From NCBI GenBank assembly GCA_903855945.1, contig CAIOAK010000023.1, forward strand, positions 1 through 64,000: DNA of 64,000 bases, in the 5' to 3' direction. Position 1 is the stretch's first letter. Every line of letters begins with the position of its first letter. Made by a program: the position numbers and the translations under genes. Origin of the DNA: an uncultured Anaeromyxobacter sp. (lineage in GTDB: Bacteria; Myxococcota; Myxococcia; Myxococcales; Anaeromyxobacteraceae). The notes beneath the pieces were generated by a model. It was not told the origin of the DNA, did no database searches, and saw only the letters and a program-made list of their open reading frames with translations. Of this stretch, positions 7,074 through 18,045 are shown piece after piece.

Positions 7074-8136
7074 GCGGCGAGGCCCCGTCCCCCTCCGCCG
7101 CGTACTGCGCCTCCTCGACCTGCAACTCCTCCCCGATCTCGGCCGGGGCCGAGAAGATCTGCGCGATCCGGATGTGCCGGGAGAAGAGGAAGAACATGCC
7201 GAGCGCGGTCGTGAAGGCGGTCTGCACGGCCCACAGGACGTTCGCGTAGGCCGTCCCCTGGGTGTCGAGCACCTCCTTCGGCACGAAGAGGGAGAGGCCG
7301 AGGACCACCGCGGCCTGGAAGGTTCCCACCATGCCCGGACCGGCCGGGATCATGACGCCCACCACCAGCACGCCGAGCGTGGTGAAGGACTGCAGCGGCG
7401 CGAGGTGCATCCCGAAGGCCCGGGCGAGCAGCCCCATGCCCAGCCCGTTCAGGCACCAGTAGGCGGCGGTGAGAACGAAGAACCAGACCACCTTCGACCG
7501 CGACGGCACGAGCCGCAGTCCGTGGATGAAGGCGTCCATCATGCCGGAGGCGCGCTCGGCGAGGCGCGGCGAGATCGGGTCGAGGAGCCGGTGGGTGATG
7601 CGCACCGCGAGCGACCGGTTCCGGTAGGCGATGACGAGGAAGACGAGGAGCCCGGCGAAGACGCCGAAGACGGCGACACCGCCCACGCGCAGGAAGTGGA
7701 GGCCCGGCGTCCCCTCGGGGACGGCGAGCAGCGTGAGGACGAGCAGCGCCGCCATGAAGAGGCCGTCGGCGACCCGCTCCACCACCACGCTGGAGAGCGC
7801 AGCCGACACCCGGAGCCGTGGACGCTCGGCGATGAGGTACGGGCGCGCGAACTCACCCACCCGGAACGGGAGCAGGATGAGGGCCATGAACCCAACCGCG
7901 GAGACGGCGTTCAACCGGGAGAAGGGAATCTTGGCCACGGGCTCGAGGAGGATGCCCCAGCGCACGGTGCGGGCCAGGTGGATGAGCACCAGGATGACGA
8001 CGTAGGGTGCGAGCCACCGGTAGTCGGCGCCGCGTGCAGCGGCCCAGATGCTCCCGAGGTCCTTCCCACGCAGCGTGAGCCAGAGCGCGCCGGCGGAGAT
8101 CGCCACACCGGCTACGATCTGGAGGAATCGCTTCAC
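7060..8136 (-). CDS. Lysylphosphatidylglycerol synthase TM region-like (UPF0104/AglD2) membrane protein (358 aa)
   Basis: This multi-spanning inner membrane protein has about eight hydrophobic segments. The motif FMALILLPFRVGEFARPYLIAE at roughly residues 85-105 is typical of the flippase-like LPG_synthase_TM family (PF03706). It lacks the soluble synthase domain of MprF, so only the membrane domain is present. Family members are linked to lipid or polyprenyl-sugar movement, but the substrate here is unknown. The hydroxyacid dehydrogenase gene lies seven bases upstream on the same strand, suggesting co-transcription. Confidence 0.82.
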   Translation of the reverse strand: MKRFLQIVAGVAISAGALWLTLRGKDLGSIWAAARGADYRWLAPYVVILVLIHLARTVRWGILLEPVAKIPFSRLNAVSAVGFMALILLPFRVGEFARPYLIAERPRLRVSAALSSVVVERVADGLFMAALLVLTLLAVPEGTPGLHFLRVGGVAVFGVFAGLLVFLVIAYRNRSLAVRITHRLLDPISPRLAERASGMMDAFIHGLRLVPSRSKVVWFFVLTAAYWCLNGLGMGLLARAFGMHLAPLQSFTTLGVLVVGVMIPAGPGMVGTFQAAVVLGLSLFVPKEVLDTQGTAYANVLWAVQTAFTTALGMFFLFSRHIRIAQIFSAPAEIGEELQVEEAQYAAEGDGASPPTSP

Positions 8137-8143
8137 CGGCGCC

Positions 8144-9088
8144 TCATATCACGACGGGGAAGGCCGGGGGCCTGCCGGTCAGCCTGCGGAGGACCTCGTC
8201 CCAGACCATCCGCCCCATGGCGGTCCGGGTCTCCACGGTGCCGGAACCGACGTGCGGAGTCAGCACCGCGTTCTCCGCGCGGCGCAGTCGCTCCGGAACG
8301 CGCGGCTCGTCGCGGAACACGTCGAGCCCGGCGGCGAAGAGCCGCCCGTCCGCGAGGGCGTCGGCGAGCGCCTCCTCGTCCACCACCGGTCCGCGGGAGG
8401 TGTTGACGAGCACCGCTCCCGGCTTCATCCGGGAGATGCGCTCGCGGGAGAGCAGGTCCCGGGTGGCGTCGGTGAGCGGACAGTGAAGCGAGACGAAATC
8501 GCTCGTGGCGAGCAGCGCGTCGAGGTCGGTGCGCGTGGCGCCGGGGTACCCCGCGTCCCGCGGGCTCGCGTAGAGGATCCGCATCCCGAACCCCGAAGCC
8601 CTCCGCGCCACGGCCTGTCCGATGCGCCCGAACCCCACGATCCCGAGCGTCTTCCCGCTCACCTCGCGACCCAGGAGAAACTCCGGACCTGCGTCCCGCC
8701 AGCCGCCGGCGCGGATGAGCCGGTCCCCCTCGCAGACGCGGCGCGCTGCGGCGAGGAGCAGGGCCATCGCCAGGTCGGCCGTCGCATCGGTGAGGACGTC
8801 GGGGGTATTGGTGACGACGACGCCCCGGCGCGCCATGGCCGGGAGGTCCACGTGGTTCACCCCCACCCCGTAGGAGGCCACGAGCCGGACGTTGGGCAAT
8901 CCGTCGAGCAGGGCGTCGTCCACCCGGTCGAGGTAGGTGACGACGAGGATCCCCGCCTCGACGCCTTCCGCGTGGATGCGCTCCCGGGGGGCTGGCTTCG
9001 CCTCCCCTCCCCGAAGCTCGGCGCGCGCCGTCACCTCCGCTGGGACTCCACCCGGCAGGGCGCGCACGGCAAAGACGGTCGGCTTCAC
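8144..9088 (-). CDS. D-isomer-specific 2-hydroxyacid dehydrogenase (314 aa)
   Basis: This is an NAD(P)-dependent enzyme of the glyoxylate/hydroxypyruvate reductase and phosphoglycerate dehydrogenase superfamily. The Rossmann motif GIVGFGRIGQAVA is seen near the middle. It is followed by NTSRGPVVDEEAL, which carries the substrate-binding Arg region, and by TPHVGSGT, which carries the catalytic His. It lacks the ACT regulatory domain of SerA, so a reductase role is favoured, but the substrate is not fixed by sequence. The GTG start at 9086-9088 has AGGAGGGG just upstream and overlaps the yacG stop by GTGA, so the two are translationally coupled. Confidence 0.86.
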   Translation of the reverse strand: MKPTVFAVRALPGGVPAEVTARAELRGGEAKPAPRERIHAEGVEAGILVVTYLDRVDDALLDGLPNVRLVASYGVGVNHVDLPAMARRGVVVTNTPDVLTDATADLAMALLLAAARRVCEGDRLIRAGGWRDAGPEFLLGREVSGKTLGIVGFGRIGQAVARRASGFGMRILYASPRDAGYPGATRTDLDALLATSDFVSLHCPLTDATRDLLSRERISRMKPGAVLVNTSRGPVVDEEALADALADGRLFAAGLDVFRDEPRVPERLRRAENAVLTPHVGSGTVETRTAMGRMVWDEVLRRLTGRPPAFPVVI

Positions 9089-9291
9089 GTCCCCTCCTCC
9101 TGCTCCTCGGCGGGGGGATCGCCCCCGCCGCCATCCCCGGCCCGTTCGCCGGCGATGCGGTAGTCCTCGTCCAGCCAGCGCCCCAGGTCGGAGAGGCGGC
9201 ACTTGTCCGAGCAGAACGGCCAAACCGCGTTTTCGGGCCGCTGCGGGACCGCCCCCCGACAGGTGGGGCACTTCCGTGCGGGGCGCTTCAC
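9085..9291 (-). CDS. yacG: DNA gyrase inhibitor YacG-like zinc protein (68 aa)
   Basis: This small zinc protein has the motif CPTC at the N-terminus and CSDKCR further on, in the context FCSDKCRLSDLGRWLDEDYRI, which is diagnostic of YacG. In E. coli YacG binds GyrB and blocks gyrase activity. The acidic tail after the domain is not conserved. The GTG start overlaps the end of the upstream thioredoxin gene by four bases, and its own end overlaps the next gene, so three genes form a tight unit. Confidence 0.85.
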   Translation of the reverse strand: MKRPARKCPTCRGAVPQRPENAVWPFCSDKCRLSDLGRWLDEDYRIAGERAGDGGGGDPPAEEQEEGT

Positions 9292-9815
9292 CCTGCCCCC
9301 GGGCAGTTCTTCGGTACGAGCGGGGCCAGCGCCGCCTCGAGCCGCTCCTGCGAAACCCGCCCGGTGAGCACCTTCCTCACCTTCCCTTCCGCGTCGATGA
9401 GGTAGGTCTGAGGGAATCCGGTGACCCCGTAGGTTCTTGCCACGGCCCCGTCGGGGTCCATGAGGATCGGGAAGGCGAGCTCGAGACGGGCGGCCTGCGA
9501 GCCCGCGTCGTCCCGCGACGAATCCTCCGTGACGGCGATGAGTTCGACGCACCGCCCGCGAGATGCCCGCCAGGCCGCGGCGAAACCGGGGAGCTCCTCC
9601 AGGCAGGGGGCACACCAGGTGGCCCAGAAGTTGAGCGCGACGGCGCGTCCGCGGAACGACGCGAGCGAGACCGGATTCCCGGCGAGGTCGCGGAGCGAGA
9701 CCGGGGGCGCAGCGGATCCCAGGAGCGAGCCGTTCGACTCCGGCGCGGACGGCAGCCACAGGGCGCCGAGAGCCGCGAGGAGTACGACGAGCCCGATCTT
9801 GAGCCAGGGTTTCAC
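9288..9815 (-). CDS. TlpA/ResA-type periplasmic thioredoxin (175 aa)
   Basis: An N-terminal hydrophobic anchor is followed by a thioredoxin-like domain with the redox motif WATWCAPC. FPILMDPDG and GVTGFPQTYLID carry the cis-Pro region. Such proteins reduce disulfides outside the cytoplasm, often for cytochrome c maturation. No cytochrome genes are adjacent, so the partner is unknown. The GTG at 9813-9815 is preferred because a TATACT box (9823-9828, minus strand) lies only seven bases before it and there is no Shine-Dalgarno. An in-frame ATG at 9863 lies upstream of this box. Confidence 0.87.
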   Translation of the reverse strand: MKPWLKIGLVVLLAALGALWLPSAPESNGSLLGSAAPPVSLRDLAGNPVSLASFRGRAVALNFWATWCAPCLEELPGFAAAWRASRGRCVELIAVTEDSSRDDAGSQAARLELAFPILMDPDGAVARTYGVTGFPQTYLIDAEGKVRKVLTGRVSQERLEAALAPLVPKNCPGAG

Positions 9816-9822
9816 GCGGGGA

Positions 9823-9828
9823 AGTATA
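9823..9828 (-). promoter_or_regulatory. -10 box TATACT of the TlpA-type gene, likely leaderless
   Basis: TATACT lies seven bases before the GTG start on the minus strand. A transcript starting at or next to the GTG would have no leader. No clear -35 is seen. Confidence 0.45.
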
Positions 9829-9906
9829 CCGGCGAGCCGAAGGTTACATTCGCACACGTACACGATTCTTCATCGCTTTTTTGCCAAACGCAGCCCCGAC
9901 CCCGCC

Positions 9907-9912
9907 TAAGAT
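9907..9912 (+). promoter_or_regulatory. -10 box TAAGAT of the macA operon, likely leaderless
   Basis: TAAGAT lies nine bases before the ATG at 9922 and no Shine-Dalgarno is present, so transcription probably starts at the ATG. Confidence 0.45.
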
Positions 9913-9921
9913 TCTGCCCCC

Positions 9922-11235
9922 ATGACCAAGCGTCGCATCTCCATCCTCGTCACGGTCGTCGTCGCGCTCGCCGCCGCAGCCTTCTGGATGTTCCGCTCCG
10001 GAGACGGCAAGAGCAAGCTCCAGTTCGAGACCGCCAAGCTCGAGAAGGGCAAGATCATCGCCAAGGTCACGGCCTCCGGGACCCTGTCCGCCATCGTGAC
10101 CGTCCAGGTGGGCAGCCAGGTCTCCGGACGCATCGCAGCCCTCCACGCCGACTTCAACAGCCCGGTGAAGAAGGGGCAGCTCATCGCCAAGATCGACCCG
10201 GCCCTCTTCCAGGCCACGGTGGACCAGGCCCGCGCCAACCTCGTGGCGGCTCAGGGGAACCTGGCCAAGGCCAAGGTCCAGGCGGTGGATGCGGGGCGGC
10301 AGTACGCCCGACAGAAGGAGCTCGCGGCCCGCAAGCTGAACGCCCAGGCCGACCTCGACACCGCCCAGGCCAACGCGGACGCCACCGCGGCGGGCGTCCT
10401 CGCGGCCGAAGGGACCGTCGCCCAGGCGAAGGCGTCGCTCCAGTCGGCCGACGTGAACCTCGCCTACACGAACATCGTCTCCCCCACGAGCGGCACCGTC
10501 ATCTCCCGCAACGTGGACGTCGGCCAGACCGTCGCCGCCTCCCTCCAGGCACCGGTCATCTTCGTCATCGCCGAGGACCTGGAGAAGATGCAGGTCGATA
10601 CGAGCGTGGCCGAGGCCGACGTGGGGCGGCTCAAGCCCGGCATGGCCGCCTCCTTCACCGTGGACGCCTACCCCGGCGAGATCTTCCGGGGGAAGGTGCG
10701 CCAGATCCGGAACGCCGCGCAGACCGTGCAGAACGTCGTGACCTACGACGCGGTGATCGACGTCGCCAATCCGGAGCTGAAGCTCAAGCCCGGCATGACG
10801 GCCAACGTGACATTCATCTACGCCGAGAAGGAGGACGTGCTGAAGGCCCCCAACTCGGCCCTGCGCTTCCGTCCCCCGCCCCAGCTCCTGGCGGAACTGA
10901 AGGGCGTGCCCGGCGTCTCGGGACCGGCCCCCGGCGCGGCCGCCGCTCCGAGCGCCGGACCTGGCCTGGGCGGCGCCCGCCCGCCTGGCGTGGGCGGTGG
11001 GGGTGGAGGGGGTGGCGGAGGCCGCTCCGGCGCACGCGGCGGCGAACAACCCGACCGCCGCACCCTCTGGGTCCTGACGGGCGAGAAGCCCGCCCCGAAG
11101 CGGGTGAAGACCGGCATCTCCGACGGCACCTTCACCGAGATCGTCGAGGGGGACGTGACCGCGGGTGACGTCGTCGTCACCGATGCCCTCGGCGCCGGAT
11201 CGCCCAACCTCCAGAACCTGCGACGCGGCCTGTAG
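9922..11235 (+). CDS. MacA-type periplasmic adaptor of a tripartite efflux system (437 aa)
   Basis: This membrane-fusion protein links the MacB-type pump to the TolC-type channel encoded directly downstream. After an N-terminal membrane anchor come a lipoyl half (GSQVSGRIAALHADFNSPVKKGQLIAKID), an alpha-helical hairpin rich in Ala/Gln (about residues 95-170), the second lipoyl half (NIVSPTSGTVISRNVDVGQTV) and beta-barrel domains. A Pro/Gly-rich insertion with an uninterrupted run of ten glycines near residues 357-366 lies between the barrel and the membrane-proximal domain; it is not a standard part of the family. Substrate unknown: MacAB homologues export macrolides, peptides or lipids. Confidence 0.9.
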   Translation: MTKRRISILVTVVVALAAAAFWMFRSGDGKSKLQFETAKLEKGKIIAKVTASGTLSAIVTVQVGSQVSGRIAALHADFNSPVKKGQLIAKIDPALFQATVDQARANLVAAQGNLAKAKVQAVDAGRQYARQKELAARKLNAQADLDTAQANADATAAGVLAAEGTVAQAKASLQSADVNLAYTNIVSPTSGTVISRNVDVGQTVAASLQAPVIFVIAEDLEKMQVDTSVAEADVGRLKPGMAASFTVDAYPGEIFRGKVRQIRNAAQTVQNVVTYDAVIDVANPELKLKPGMTANVTFIYAEKEDVLKAPNSALRFRPPPQLLAELKGVPGVSGPAPGAAAAPSAGPGLGGARPPGVGGGGGGGGGGRSGARGGEQPDRRTLWVLTGEKPAPKRVKTGISDGTFTEIVEGDVTAGDVVVTDALGAGSPNLQNLRRGL

Positions 11236-11246
11236 CCCCGAGCACC

Positions 11247-13215
<1,969 letters not shown>

Positions 13216-13219
<4 letters not shown>

Positions 13220-14478
13220 ACGCGCTCGCCCTCGTCCTGGCCCTCGCAGCGACCCAGACGCAGGCGCCACCTCCCCTCACGCTGGAGCAGGCCCTCGACC
13301 TGGCGCGTTCCAACCCGCAGCTCGCCCAGGCGCAGGCCGGGGTCATGCAGGCCCAGGGCAACCTGGGCATCGCCCGCTCCGGATTCCTGCCCACCGGGAA
13401 CCTGGCTGCCAGGGCCGGCTGGACCGGGACCAACCTGGGCGCGGCGCCCACCCAGGTCCTCTACGACACCTACAGCGCCTCGGTCACCTTGAACCAGACC
13501 CTCTGGGACTTCGGCCGCACGCTCGGCGCCTACCTCGCCGCCAGGGACCTGGAGCGGGCCGCCAAGGCCGGCGTCGAGGCCGCATGGAACGGGGTGGAGT
13601 TGGCGGTGCGCACGGCCTACTACACGGTCCTCGCCACCGAGGCGCTCGTGGCCGTGGCCGACCAGACCGTCGCCTCCAACCAGCGGCAGCTCGATCTCGC
13701 CCGCGGCCAGTTCGAGGTGGGACAGCGCCCCAAGTTCGACGTGACCACAGCCGACGTGAACCTCCAGCAGTCGCTCATCAACCAGATCACCGCGCACGAC
13801 GCCGTGATCCTCTACCGGATCAAGCTGTCCCAGGCCGTCGGAAAGGACGTCACGAACCGCCCGCTCGCCATGCCCTCGGTTCCCCAGGACATCGACCTCG
13901 AGGTACGCAAGCTCATGGACGAGGCGCTGCGGTCCCGTCCCGACCTCCACGCCGCCGATTTCGGCATCTCGGCCGCCGAGCAGAACCTGTCGGCGGCCAG
14001 GTCGGCCTGGTACCCCGTCCTGAGCGCACAGGCGAACTACCTCTGGAACAACTCCCGCTTCCCGGTGGCCGGAGGGCTGCCCGCCCCGGACGCCAACTCC
14101 TGGAACATCCTCGGCGTCATCAGCTGGAACTTCCTGAACGGCGGCGCCGACATGGGCAGGGTCGATTTCCAGAGCGGTTCCCTCGCCTCCTCCCGTGCGA
14201 GCCGCGACCTGCTGCTGCTTCAAGTACGCACCGACGTCGAGCAGGCGGTCACCGGCGTGAAGGAGGCGCGCGCGCGCCGCGCCGTGGCCCGCACCCTCGT
14301 CGCCCAGGCCAAGGAGAACCTGGAACTGGCCGAGGGTCGCTACCAGGCCGGGATCGGGACCATCATCGACGTCACCGTGTCGCAGACCTCCTACACCTCG
14401 GCGCAGGCGCAGGAGGTGCAGGCGATCTTCGACCTGGCCGGCGCCTGGGCTTCCCTCGAGTACGCCGTCGGTCGCTAG
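13216..14478 (+). CDS. TolC-family outer membrane efflux protein (420 aa)
   Basis: A short secretion signal precedes two OEP repeats. The first begins PLTLEQALDLARSNPQLAQAQAGV; the second spans residues of the type DEALRSRPDLHAADFGISAAEQNLSAARSAWYP. Long Ala/Gln-rich helices fit the alpha-barrel tunnel, and DFGRTLG and FLNGGADMG fit the beta-barrel strands. It completes the MacA-MacB-TolC set; all four genes are translationally close. It converges on the Mla-type operon with a three-base gap and no visible terminator. Confidence 0.9.
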
Positions 14479-14481
14479 GCT

Positions 14482-16053
14482 TTACTTCATCGAACCGGCC
14501 GCAGCGCCGGCCGCGGCGCCGCCGCTGCCCACCAGGAGCGCCCGGAGATCCTGATCGCTGAAGTAGACGCCCGCGCCGATGAAGTAGTCGCGCCCGGATC
14601 CGAAGTTGTAGTTGTTCATGACGTTCTCGACCCCGCCCGTCAGGTAGACGTTCGGGAGGAATCGCCAGTCGAACCAGAGCTTGGTGCGCGGCCAGGTGTC
14701 CACCGTGGGGCGGGTCCAGCCGTAGATGTTGGCGGAGAGCTTCAGCCGGTCCTGGAAGAGCAGGTAGTCGAGTCCGACGCCGCCGGAGCTCTCGATGAGC
14801 CCGACGCGCGCCACGAGGTCTCCCCAGCGCTTCCCGAACATCGCCGTGAGTGCGAGCCGCTGCTCGTTGATCGACCGGACCGTGCTGGTGGTCACCGCAG
14901 CCCCGGTGGTCTGGTTGACCGTGGTGGCGGTCTCGGAGATCACCGTGTTGTATCCGCGGGGATCGGTCATCAGCTCCAGGATGTAGTACTTGTCCGGCTT
15001 GGGCATCAGCGTGACGCCGAAGTAGGCGCGGGTTCCACCGTAGTTGACCAGGTACTCCGAGCGGATGTTCACGAAGAGCTGCCAGGCCGCGATGCGGTTC
15101 ACGTAGTCGGAGACGCTCTCGGCGGCCATCCCCACCTTCTCGCCGAGCTGCTCGTCCACGAGCAGCTTCCCGGCCACGCCCTGGCCGGCGGCGACCTTGG
15201 AGGTGACCGACTGGACGTCGTCGAGGGTCTTGTTGAGCTTCTGCAGGGCCTGGCGCGCCCCCTGGACCGAATCCTTCAGCTCGGACTGGTCGGGGCCGAC
15301 GACCCCCTCCACCGAGGCGAGGATGCGATTCAGCTTCTGGGCCGCCTCGTCCACGTTCTTCGCGATGGAGCTGTAGCGCGTGGCATCCTTGGCGGCCACC
15401 GCACGGAGCTCCCCCGTGAGCGCCTCGGTGTTCGAAAGGATGCCCGACACCTTCGAGGAGTTGGCGTCGAGCAGCCGATCGACCGACCGGGTCACGGAGG
15501 TGAGGTTCTCGATGATCTCCCGGACGCTCCCCTGGGTTCCACCGACGGTCTTGGCGAGATCGGCCGAGACCACCCGGATGTCCCCGGCGATGTTGGAGAG
15601 GGACTCCATCAGCTTGGCGACGTTGGCGGCCTCCCGGACGCAGGTGATCTCCCGCCGCTCGTCGGGCAGCTCGCTGAGCAGCGGGGCGGGCGCGCTGCCC
15701 ACGCTGGCCTCGAGGAGCGCGTCCGGCAGGAGCGCGGACGGGAAGCGCTTGGTCAGGCAGGCGTTCGCCCGCAGGGGGATGTCGTTCTTGATGCGCATCG
15801 TCACCCGGGCCTTCTCGCCCGAGAGCTCGATGCCGGTCACCTCGCCCACCTGGATCCCGGCCACCTGGACGCGGCTCTTCCAGGAGAGCCCCGTCACGTC
15901 GTCGAACACCGCCGTGACGGCGTAGCTGTCCCGCGCGGAGAGCCCCCCCTTCCGGAAGAAGGTGAACGCCACCAGGAACACCCCGCCGGCGACGGCGACG
16001 AGGAGCCCCACGGCCAGGGCGCGGCTGACTCCGGACTTGCTCGGGGCGGTCAT
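14482..16053 (-). CDS. MlaD/MCE-family lipid transport protein with extended C-terminus (523 aa)
   Basis: One N-terminal transmembrane helix (about residues 12-33) is followed by an MCE domain (about 40-120: YAVTAVFDDVTGLSWKSRVQVAGIQVGEV). MCE proteins form periplasmic rings that carry phospholipid between membranes. Unlike E. coli MlaD (about 180 aa), this protein continues with a coiled-coil stretch of about 170 residues and a beta-strand-rich domain (YFGVTLMPKPDKYYILELM to YFIGAGVYFSD) that resembles an outer membrane beta-barrel segment. It could bridge more of the periplasm (inference). The ATG at 16051-16053 gives a start just before the helix. It follows the mlaF-type gene by ten bases. 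Confidence 0.82.
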   Translation of the reverse strand: MTAPSKSGVSRALAVGLLVAVAGGVFLVAFTFFRKGGLSARDSYAVTAVFDDVTGLSWKSRVQVAGIQVGEVTGIELSGEKARVTMRIKNDIPLRANACLTKRFPSALLPDALLEASVGSAPAPLLSELPDERREITCVREAANVAKLMESLSNIAGDIRVVSADLAKTVGGTQGSVREIIENLTSVTRSVDRLLDANSSKVSGILSNTEALTGELRAVAAKDATRYSSIAKNVDEAAQKLNRILASVEGVVGPDQSELKDSVQGARQALQKLNKTLDDVQSVTSKVAAGQGVAGKLLVDEQLGEKVGMAAESVSDYVNRIAAWQLFVNIRSEYLVNYGGTRAYFGVTLMPKPDKYYILELMTDPRGYNTVISETATTVNQTTGAAVTTSTVRSINEQRLALTAMFGKRWGDLVARVGLIESSGGVGLDYLLFQDRLKLSANIYGWTRPTVDTWPRTKLWFDWRFLPNVYLTGGVENVMNNYNFGSGRDYFIGAGVYFSDQDLRALLVGSGGAAAGAAAGSMK

Positions 16054-16063
16054 GGGCGTGGGG

Positions 16064-16804
16064 TCACTGCTTCTCGAACCAGAGGGAGAGGAATCGTTGC
16101 ACGTAGGGATCGTCGCTGTGCCGGACCTCTTCCGGCGCCCCCTGGGCTGCGATCCGGCCATCGTAGAGCACCGCCAGCCGATCGGCCACCCGGAACGCGC
16201 TGGCGATGTCGTGGGAGATGACCATGCTCGTCACCCCCCGGCGCTCCTTGGCCTGGTCGATCATCGCGTCCACCGAGTTGGTGGTGATGGGGTCGAGGCC
16301 GGTGGTGGGCTCGTCGTAGAGCACGATCTTGGGGTTGGCGACGAGCGCCCGAGCCAGCGACACCCGCTTGCGCATGCCGCCGGAGAGCTGGGACGGCCAG
16401 AGATCGAGCACGTCCTCCCCCAGATCGACCACCCGGAGGCTCTCGATGACGCGGGCGAGCAGTTCGTCGTGGGGGATCCGCCGCTCCCGTTCCCGCACCG
16501 GGAAGGCCACGTTGTCGAAGACGGTCATGGAATCGAAGAGCGCCGAGCCCTGGAACACCATGCCGAACACCTGGCGCGCATCGGTGAGGTCGGGCCCTCG
16601 CAGGGAGGAGATCTCCTTGCCGTCCACCACCACGGAACCCTGATCCGGCCGCAGCAGGCCGATGACGTGCTTCAGGAGCACCGTCTTCCCGGAGCCCGAT
16701 GCGCCCAGGACGACGAAGGTGGTTCCCGGCTCCACGTCGAGGGTGATGCCCCGGAGCACCTCCTTGTCGCCGAAGGACTTCCACAGGTCCCGTATCTCGA
16801 TCAT
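16064..16804 (-). CDS. mlaF: MlaF-type ABC ATPase (246 aa)
   Basis: This is the ATPase of an MlaFED lipid transporter: Walker A GASGSGKT, Q-loop GMVFQGSALFDSMTVFDNVAFPVRE, signature LSGGMRKRVSLARAL and Walker B IVLYDEPTTGLDP. The QGSALFDS segment and the Met in GGMRKR are typical of MlaF rather than of generic ABC proteins. The ATG at 16804 begins MIEIRDLWKSFGDKEVL. The mlaE stop lies ten bases upstream. Confidence 0.92.
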   Translation of the reverse strand: MIEIRDLWKSFGDKEVLRGITLDVEPGTTFVVLGASGSGKTVLLKHVIGLLRPDQGSVVVDGKEISSLRGPDLTDARQVFGMVFQGSALFDSMTVFDNVAFPVRERERRIPHDELLARVIESLRVVDLGEDVLDLWPSQLSGGMRKRVSLARALVANPKIVLYDEPTTGLDPITTNSVDAMIDQAKERRGVTSMVISHDIASAFRVADRLAVLYDGRIAAQGAPEEVRHSDDPYVQRFLSLWFEKQ

Positions 16805-16814
16805 CGACACCCGG

Positions 16815-17567
16815 TCACCCGATGGAGATGAAGGTGAGGAGGTAGTCCACGACCAGGATGGCAACCGAGCTCCAGACCACCGCCCGGGTGGTCGCCTCGC
16901 CCACCCCCCTCGCTCCACCGGTGGCGCGGAAGCCCCGGTAGGTGGCGATGAGGGAGACCACCGCGCCGAAGACCAGCGCCTTGGAGAGGCCATGCTCCAG
17001 ATCCCCCACCTCCAGCATGGAGCGGGTGTGGTCGAGGAAGGGGCCGGGGGCGATGCCGGAGACGTACACCCCGATGAGGTAACCGCCGAGGTAGCCGGTG
17101 GCCGTGAAGACCACGTCCAGGACCGGCATCATGAGGGTGGCCGCCAGCACACGCGGGACGACGAGGTAGTGGATCGGGTTCACCGCCATCGACTCCATGG
17201 CATCCACCTGCTCGGTCACCCGCATCGTCCCGAGCTCGGTGGTGATGGCGCTTCCGGAGCGGCCGGTGACCATGAGCGCGGTGAAGACCGGGCCGAGCTC
17301 GCGCACCAGGCTGATGGCGACGAAGCCGCCCACGTAGCCTTCGGCCCCGAACTGGCGCATCGCGTAGTTGCCCTGGAGCGCGAGCACCATCCCGGCGAAG
17401 AGTCCCGTCACCGCCACGATGAAGGTGGAGCCGACCCCGATGGCCGCGGCCTGGTGCAGGAGCAGCTCGAACCGGAACGGCGGCCGAAATGCCCAGGCCA
17501 GCGCCTCCCCGGCAAAGAGCACCTGCTCGCCGAAGTCCTCGAAGCCCGCCCGGATCCGACCCAACAC
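16815..17567 (-). CDS. mlaE: MlaE-type ABC permease (250 aa)
   Basis: The permease has about five to six membrane segments and the family motifs VTGLFAGMVLALQG, LVRELGPVFTALMVTGRSGSAITTELGTMRVTEQVDAMESM and PRVLAATLMMPVL. It works with MlaF and the MCE protein in retrograde or anterograde phospholipid transport. Start uncertain: a GTG at 17565-17567 gives the usual N-terminus but abuts its GGGGGAGGA; a GTG at 17606 would add 13 residues, yet it overlaps a possible -10 box (TAACGT). Confidence 0.9.
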   Translation of the reverse strand: MLGRIRAGFEDFGEQVLFAGEALAWAFRPPFRFELLLHQAAAIGVGSTFIVAVTGLFAGMVLALQGNYAMRQFGAEGYVGGFVAISLVRELGPVFTALMVTGRSGSAITTELGTMRVTEQVDAMESMAVNPIHYLVVPRVLAATLMMPVLDVVFTATGYLGGYLIGVYVSGIAPGPFLDHTRSMLEVGDLEHGLSKALVFGAVVSLIATYRGFRATGGARGVGEATTRAVVWSSVAILVVDYLLTFISIG

Positions 17568-17647
17568 TCCTCCCCCGGCCGATCGCCGGCCATCGCGAGC
17601 CCGCACGTTAGCATCGAACGCCGGACCGCGCGCCTGCGGGATGAGGC

Positions 17648-17653
17648 TATACT
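17648..17653 (+). promoter_or_regulatory. -10 box TATACT of the zinc-ribbon gene, likely leaderless
   Basis: TATACT lies nine bases before the ATG at 17663 without a Shine-Dalgarno between, so the transcript would start at the ATG. Confidence 0.45.
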
Positions 17654-17662
17654 CCCCCTCCC

Positions 17663-18043
17663 ATGGCCAAGGTCGGTGGCGAGGTCGATGCGTTCTGCAC
17701 GCGGTGCCAGCTCCTGCTCGCGCATACCGTCATCGCCATGATCGGCGCGGTACCGGTGAAGGTGGAGTGCAACACCTGCCGGACCGTGCATCGATTCCGG
17801 GGCGCCTCGACGACCCCCGCGCGCACCTCCAGGCCCCGCCAGCCGGCCGTCTCCTTCGAGGAGATGCTCGCCACCCGGACCTCTCCGGCTCGCCGATACG
17901 CCATCACGGACTTCTTCGCCAAGGACGACGTGGTGGACCACCCCACGTTCGGTCGTGGCTTCGTCTCCGAGGTGAAGGTCCCCGGCAAGGTGGAGGTCAC
18001 CTTCCGTGGCGGCGTGAAGACGCTGGTCCACGGCAGGCACTGA
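17663..18043 (+). CDS. Zinc-ribbon protein of unknown function (126 aa)
   Basis: The N-terminal 45 residues hold two Cys pairs, FCTRC and CNTC, separated by about 22 residues, followed by HRFRG; this is a treble-clef or ribbon-like zinc site. A linker rich in Pro/Arg/Thr and a C-terminal domain follow, with VVDHPTFGRGFVSEVKVPGKVEVTFRGGVKTLVH. The latter resembles a small SH3-like barrel of the CarD/UvrD-tail type that binds nucleic acid or protein. No function can be assigned. A TATACT box sits directly before the start. The SH3 lipoprotein gene begins two bases after the stop. Confidence 0.72.
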   Translation: MAKVGGEVDAFCTRCQLLLAHTVIAMIGAVPVKVECNTCRTVHRFRGASTTPARTSRPRQPAVSFEEMLATRTSPARRYAITDFFAKDDVVDHPTFGRGFVSEVKVPGKVEVTFRGGVKTLVHGRH

Positions 18044-18045
18044 CG

